This document shows, one piece after another, positions 7,464-11,491 of a stretch of DNA of 11,491 nt (its first letter is position 1; every line of letters begins with the position of its first letter). The notes beneath the pieces are model-generated. The model searched no databases. It saw only the letters and a list, made by a program, of their open reading frames with translations, and was not told the DNA's origin. Position numbers and translations under genes: made by a program. The DNA comes from Bacteroidales bacterium (lineage in GTDB: Bacteria > Bacteroidota > Bacteroidia > Bacteroidales > JAOZVK01): the NCBI GenBank assembly GCA_029938185.1, contig JAOZVK010000138.1, forward strand, positions 1-11,491. Reading direction: 5' to 3'.

Positions 7464-9782
7464 ATGATTGAACAATTTCAAAACATACAAGATTTGATTT
7501 TCAAAATAAAAAAAGAAAAATCAACAAATAACATAACACAAAACAGGTTTCCTGTAAGATTTATTTTTTTGTCAAGTTTTGAAACACTTCAAGACTTGGT
7601 TATTGAGTTTAATAAAATTAATATTGAAAAATTAGAAATTGAAACCTATTTACCACACGATGACGGTTGGGTGTCAAAACAAAATTTAATTGAAGTTTTA
7701 CAAAAAATTGATGCAAAAAAGGATTATATTATTTTACCGTTTTCTGAAATTGCACGCTTCTATGATAAAGATAATTTCAATAACCTTTTTAGCCAACTAA
7801 CAGAAATTAGCAATATTGAAAACCCAAACCGAAGATTATACATTCCTCTCGTAGGTGTAAAAGAGCGTTTTGAAACAGAATTTTACAATAAATTCAGTAG
7901 AAAAAAAGAATACTCATTTTTGTGGGAAATATTTGAAGAAACAAAACGAGCAAAAATATTTTTATACGACAATAAAACAAAGATTGATTTTAAAATAACA
8001 AAAATACAAACTGTTAAAAATACAAAAGCTTGGCTGACTATTTGGAATAAAGATTTAAACGACCCTACTCTTTGTATTTCTGAAAGTTTAACATGGTTGT
8101 CTAAATATACAATACCGGACAAGATATTTGATTTCAAAAAATTAGAAACAATAAAGGATATTATTGAAGAAATTTATAAAATTAATATTCCAATTAATTA
8201 TACAAAAAACGAGAATAAATTTTGGCATACTTTATTGGAAAAAATCAATAAACAAAACTATAATTCTTTTTCAGATTTTGTAAAAAACGAACTAAATACA
8301 AGAAGGATAACAATTAAAAACTTTATTGATTTATGGCTAAAAAGTAAAAATAATTTTGAAAAATGGATTTTAATAAACCAAATAAAACAACACGAGTGCT
8401 TAAAAAATAAATATTTATGTAAAGTTCTTAATAAGTTAACGAATTTTGATAATTTAAGTTTTTTTAAATTATTGTGGTCAAATATTTTTACCTTTAAAAA
8501 CATTGACAAAGCAAATACTACGGAAAGAGAAGAATTGATAAAACAATTTTACAAAATTGAACCGTTACAACTGCCCAAAGCTGCTATTTCGCAAATTGAA
8601 AAAAAAGTTGATAACATTGAAAATTCAAACAGAAAAATAGATTTACTCCTCGGCATTTTACCTTTTGAAAAAAAAACACTTTTTCAAATTGCAAAAGATA
8701 ATCCGGAAATAATATCAGATAAATATCCCGAATTATATAATTATTTACAAAATTTTGAATTTTCAAATTTGAAAGAAGAGAACAATTGGATAATTGACTA
8801 TTTTAAAAGTTACCAAACTTCAAAGATTAATAATAAATATTCTGATACAGTAAAAACATTTATTAACACAAAAAATAATAACGAAGAAAATTTTTACAAA
8901 TGGTATCATACTTTTGAAGACGTAAATACTATACTAAAAAAATTTGAATCGGACGAAATATTTTGGATTGATGCACTTGGTATTGAATGGACTTCTTTGA
9001 TTGAATATTTTTTAAACCAAAAAGGATATAATATTGAAGATAAACAAATTGCAAGAGTAGATCTACCTACAACAACAGATGCAAACAGATACGAAAAAGC
9101 AACTTATATTCAAGATTTTGATTTATTTATTCATTCTAATATTTATAAATATCCACAAACAATAATTGATGAAATTGAAAAATTATCTGAAATAATAAAT
9201 AATAAAATCAATTTAGATAATAATAAAAGAGCTGTAATAATTTCCGACCACGGATTATCAGCACTCAGCAGATTACAAGAAAGCATAAAATATAAATTCA
9301 AAACAGAACATGAAGGCAGATACGCAAAAGTTGAAAATATTAACTCATTTTCCGAAGATGAAAATTTCATAAAACATGATAATTATTTAATAGCCTTAAA
9401 ACATAATTCTTTATCAACAAAACCAATTAGAGAGGTTCATGGCGGTTGCACACCAGAGGAGGTGCTTGTGCCTGTTATTGTTTTTTCAACAATCGAAAAA
9501 ACAGAAGATAAAACTGAATATAATATCAAGTTATTATCAAGTGAAATTGATAAAAAAAATCCGTTAATTACATTCAATATTTTACCAAAACCCAAATATA
9601 AAGTGTATTTATTTCAAAAAAATATTAAAAAAGAATTAAAATATATTGAAAATAATAGATATTCATTAAAACTTGAAAATCCAAAATCGGGAAAACAATC
9701 TATAAAATTAATGATTAATGATTTTGAGCAAAATTTTACAATTAATATAAAATCCGGTTTTACGGAAGAAGACTTATTTTAA
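7464..9782 (+). CDS. pglZ: PglZ-domain protein of BREX (alkaline-phosphatase fold)
   Basis: PglZ, 772 residues, the signature protein of all BREX systems and of the older Pgl system. The first 480 residues are helical and family-specific without a motif I can name. The alkaline-phosphatase-superfamily core lies in the C-terminal part. FWIDALGIEW carries the likely metal ligand Asp503. LPTTTDANRY (residues 534-543) lines up with the nucleophile strand of phosphodiesterases of this fold, making Thr538 the probable nucleophile. AVIISDHGLSAL contains Asp595-His596, and VHGGCTPEEVLVPVIVF contains His659. The last 90 residues look like a beta-rich tail. PglZ is required for BREX function in studied systems, but its substrate is not settled; phosphatase or phosphodiesterase activity is a fold-based inference. 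It starts 24 bases after the toxin pseudogene and has no clear Shine-Dalgarno sequence. It ends three bases before brxL, so the two are one transcription unit. Confidence 0.94.
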   Translation: MIEQFQNIQDLIFKIKKEKSTNNITQNRFPVRFIFLSSFETLQDLVIEFNKINIEKLEIETYLPHDDGWVSKQNLIEVLQKIDAKKDYIILPFSEIARFYDKDNFNNLFSQLTEISNIENPNRRLYIPLVGVKERFETEFYNKFSRKKEYSFLWEIFEETKRAKIFLYDNKTKIDFKITKIQTVKNTKAWLTIWNKDLNDPTLCISESLTWLSKYTIPDKIFDFKKLETIKDIIEEIYKINIPINYTKNENKFWHTLLEKINKQNYNSFSDFVKNELNTRRITIKNFIDLWLKSKNNFEKWILINQIKQHECLKNKYLCKVLNKLTNFDNLSFFKLLWSNIFTFKNIDKANTTEREELIKQFYKIEPLQLPKAAISQIEKKVDNIENSNRKIDLLLGILPFEKKTLFQIAKDNPEIISDKYPELYNYLQNFEFSNLKEENNWIIDYFKSYQTSKINNKYSDTVKTFINTKNNNEENFYKWYHTFEDVNTILKKFESDEIFWIDALGIEWTSLIEYFLNQKGYNIEDKQIARVDLPTTTDANRYEKATYIQDFDLFIHSNIYKYPQTIIDEIEKLSEIINNKINLDNNKRAVIISDHGLSALSRLQESIKYKFKTEHEGRYAKVENINSFSEDENFIKHDNYLIALKHNSLSTKPIREVHGGCTPEEVLVPVIVFSTIEKTEDKTEYNIKLLSSEIDKKNPLITFNILPKPKYKVYLFQKNIKKELKYIENNRYSLKLENPKSGKQSIKLMINDFEQNFTINIKSGFTEEDLF

Positions 9783-9785
9783 ATT

Positions 9786-11207
9786 ATGAATGATTTAGAT
9801 ATAAAAATAAAACAAAAATTTCCTGACGAATCGGTTTACAAAATACCGAAACGTTACAGCGTTTTTAACGGAAAAAATTTACCATCTTTTATAAAAGACT
9901 GGTTAATAAAAAAATATACAGACGACACAGGAGACTTGGATACAAACGGACTGTTAAATTTTTTAGATAAACATATTCCGCAAAAAGACAGTGCAATAAA
10001 AAACCGTTTAAGAACACACGGAGAAGAGGTAACAATTCTTACACGATTTATTGTAGAAGAAGATATTCAAAATAATAAATTAAAATTCTCAATTCCCGAC
10101 CTCGGTATAAAATCAAACGAGGGTAAAATACCTGATTATATCGCTAAGAAAAATCTGGAACTTAAAGACGGCGAAATTTGGGGTGTAATTTCATTGGCAT
10201 ATATTCCACCCGAAGGAAAAGAAAAAGGAGTTATTGAGCTTGTAAATTTCAAACCATTTAAACCTTATAAAGTTGATTTAGAATATTACAAACAAACACG
10301 TTCGGAATTTTCAACAACAGAGTGGATTGATTTATTAATCAGGTCAATGGAATATAATCCTGACGGTTTTATTTCATTAAATCAGAAAATTCAGTTTTTA
10401 AGCAGATTGCTCGTTTTCGTAGAGCCAAGATTAAATTTAATAGAACTTGCACCGAAAGGAACAGGTAAATCATATATTTTTAGCAATTTAAGTAAATTTG
10501 GTTGGTTAATAAGCGGTGGAGTTGTAACAAGGGCAAAATTGTTTCACGACATTCAAAAACAAACAAACGGAATTATAACAATGTATGATTTTGTTGCAAT
10601 GGACGAAATACAAACAATAAAATTCTCAGACCCCGATGAATTAAAAGGTGCATTAAAAAGCTACTTGGAAGCAGGAACATGCACAGTTGCCAATGTAAGA
10701 TTATCATCTTTATCCGGTATGATATTACTTGGAAATATACCGTTGTCAGGCAACAAAATACCCTTATCAAAAAAATATTTTAATTCATTACCTGTATTTT
10801 TCAAAGAATCAGCATTATTAGACCGTTTTCATGGTTTCATTGAAGGTTGGCAATTACCTCGAATAAAAGAAGATTTAAAAGCAAACGGATATTCTCTTAA
10901 TGTTGAGTATTTTTCAGAAATATTACATACTCTGAGAAACGTGTCAGATTATAGTTCAATAATAAATGAACTTATCGAAATTCCGAAAAATTCCGATACA
11001 AGAGATACAACAGCAATAATAAAACTTGCATCTGCATACTTAAAATTATTTTTTCCAAATGTATCAAAACCGGAAGATATAGACAAAACAGAGTTTTTAA
11101 ATTATTGTCTTAATCCTGCAATAGAAAAACGAAAAATTATCAGACAACAAATTCATTTAATTGATAGTGAATTTAATAACCAAATACCAGATATAAAGTT
11201 ACAATGA
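9786..11207 (+). CDS. brxL: BrxL: Lon-related AAA+ ATPase of BREX, short form
   Basis: BrxL-family protein of 473 residues. The N-terminal part (about 1-200) includes LPSFIKDWLIKKY and KNRLRTHGEEVTILTRF. The AAA+ core has Walker A APKGTGKS (222-229), Walker B TMYDFVAMDEIQ with Asp273-Glu274, a sensor-1-like Asn317 in ILLGNIPLSGN, and LLDRFHGFIEGW with Arg347 as a probable arginine finger. The C-terminus ends in CLNPAIEKRKIIRQQIHLID. The longer BrxL proteins of type 1 BREX carry an additional C-terminal Lon-protease-like domain. No Ser-Lys protease segment is visible here, and the protein ends after the ATPase and its helical lid. The length fits the roughly 470-residue subfamily from which the BrxL family was first defined. 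BrxL binds DNA as a multimeric ring and is thought to act in phage restriction. It is the last gene of the operon, three bases after pglZ, and the only one ending in TGA. Confidence 0.94.
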   Translation: MNDLDIKIKQKFPDESVYKIPKRYSVFNGKNLPSFIKDWLIKKYTDDTGDLDTNGLLNFLDKHIPQKDSAIKNRLRTHGEEVTILTRFIVEEDIQNNKLKFSIPDLGIKSNEGKIPDYIAKKNLELKDGEIWGVISLAYIPPEGKEKGVIELVNFKPFKPYKVDLEYYKQTRSEFSTTEWIDLLIRSMEYNPDGFISLNQKIQFLSRLLVFVEPRLNLIELAPKGTGKSYIFSNLSKFGWLISGGVVTRAKLFHDIQKQTNGIITMYDFVAMDEIQTIKFSDPDELKGALKSYLEAGTCTVANVRLSSLSGMILLGNIPLSGNKIPLSKKYFNSLPVFFKESALLDRFHGFIEGWQLPRIKEDLKANGYSLNVEYFSEILHTLRNVSDYSSIINELIEIPKNSDTRDTTAIIKLASAYLKLFFPNVSKPEDIDKTEFLNYCLNPAIEKRKIIRQQIHLIDSEFNNQIPDIKLQ

Positions 11208-11326
11208 GATAAAAATATCCAAGAACCATATCAACATATTGCAGACCATGAAAGTCGCAAAAACTTTGACTAAGATTAATACCTAAGTAGTCTTACAAAA
11301 GTTTTTCAGCATTTGTTTTTGAACAA

Positions 11327-11481
11327 TTAACTGCATGATAGTGATTTACAAAAATGCGTAAGCCACATTAAATAGGTCGAAGACCTTACATTTCAGTTTA
11401 GCTCAATACAAGTATTTTCTTTAATGCATAGCTTCAGTCTGGGCTTATAAAAACTAATAATTTACAAAATATTATTAGTTC
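11327..11481. repeat. Right flanking repeat, related to bases 1-70 (inverted) and 565-643 (direct)
   Basis: Bases 11425-11481 contain TGCA, TAGCT, CTGG, CTTATAAAAA and TTATTAGTTC, which are the reverse complements of the blocks at 1-70 in mirrored order. Further left, TTAA (11327-11330), TGCATGATA (11332-11340), CGTAAGC (11357-11363), TTTCAGTT (11391-11398), CTGGG (11439-11443) and TTACAAAA (11462-11469) repeat the series at 565-643 in direct orientation. The region therefore shows similarity to both the window start and the upstream flank of the operon. Confidence 0.4.
11452..11480. terminator. Perfect AT-rich hairpin, possible weak or bidirectional terminator
   Basis: AACTAATAAT (11452-11461) pairs perfectly with ATTATTAGTT (11471-11480) across a nine-base loop. 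The stem has a single G:C pair and is followed by CTAATTTTATT, a loose T-rich tail. It is the only long perfect stem downstream of brxL, about 245 bases past the stop. The low GC makes it a poor intrinsic terminator, and it could equally be a protein-binding palindrome or the tip of the flanking repeat. Confidence 0.3.
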
Positions 11482-11491
11482 TAATTTTATT

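Larger units (their letters stand above)
11208..11491. other. Non-coding region downstream of brxL
   Basis: No convincing gene on either strand. There is no GC-rich hairpin with a T-run directly after brxL. It holds a 5-base stem hairpin AGGTC-GAA-GACCT at 11374-11386, the flanking-repeat motifs described separately, and a long AT-only hairpin at the end. The next gene is outside the window. Confidence 0.5.

Noticed and set aside
1..11491. CRISPR array, tRNA or rRNA genes
   Set aside because: No regularly spaced identical repeats, and no cloverleaf or rRNA-like sequence was seen in the two non-coding regions.

Overview
The window is strongly AT-rich DNA whose main content is one compact, all-plus-strand phage-defence operon with the gene order of a type 4 BREX system: brxP (PAPS-reductase-like), brxC (large P-loop ATPase), pglZ (alkaline-phosphatase-fold protein) and brxL (AAA+ Lon-related ATPase). 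A Bacteroidota host is my best guess. It rests on the base composition, an exact TAnnTTTG -7 box just upstream of brxP, and the lysine-, asparagine- and isoleucine-rich protein style. Two near-perfect Shine-Dalgarno sequences sit slightly uneasily with that guess. TGA is used as a stop (brxL), so the standard bacterial code applies.

Layout. Bases 1-444 hold a decayed ParE/RelE-type toxin gene, broken by a one-base shift in a run of six A. Bases 445-870 contain no gene; a likely promoter lies at the end of this stretch. Bases 871-6703 are brxP and brxC, one base apart. Bases 6724-7439 hold a two-gene toxin-antitoxin cassette placed inside the BREX operon: a small antitoxin overlapping a PIN-domain toxin that carries an in-frame TAA but keeps all its catalytic acidic residues. 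Bases 7464-11207 are pglZ and brxL, three bases apart. Bases 11208-11491 are non-coding and end in a perfect AT-only hairpin.

How it works together. Type 4 BREX has no PglX methyltransferase, and none is seen here. The only candidate DNA-modifying activity is BrxP, which combines a DndC-like PAPS-reductase/PP-loop domain, a CC...CxxC iron-sulfur motif, a two-cluster ferredoxin segment and a C-terminal DUF4007-like domain. This points to sulfur (phosphorothioate-type) marking of host DNA, with BrxC, PglZ and BrxL as the ATP-driven and effector parts. No cysteine desulfurase is present, so sulfur would have to be supplied from elsewhere in the genome.

The less expected observations are: (a) an excellent internal ribosome-binding site and ATG at the exact junction to the DUF4007-like domain of BrxP; (b) a toxin-antitoxin pair spliced into the operon with a nonsense-mutated toxin; (c) related sequence blocks, inverted between the window's two ends and partly repeated in direct orientation on either side of the operon, suggesting a bounded, possibly mobile unit.
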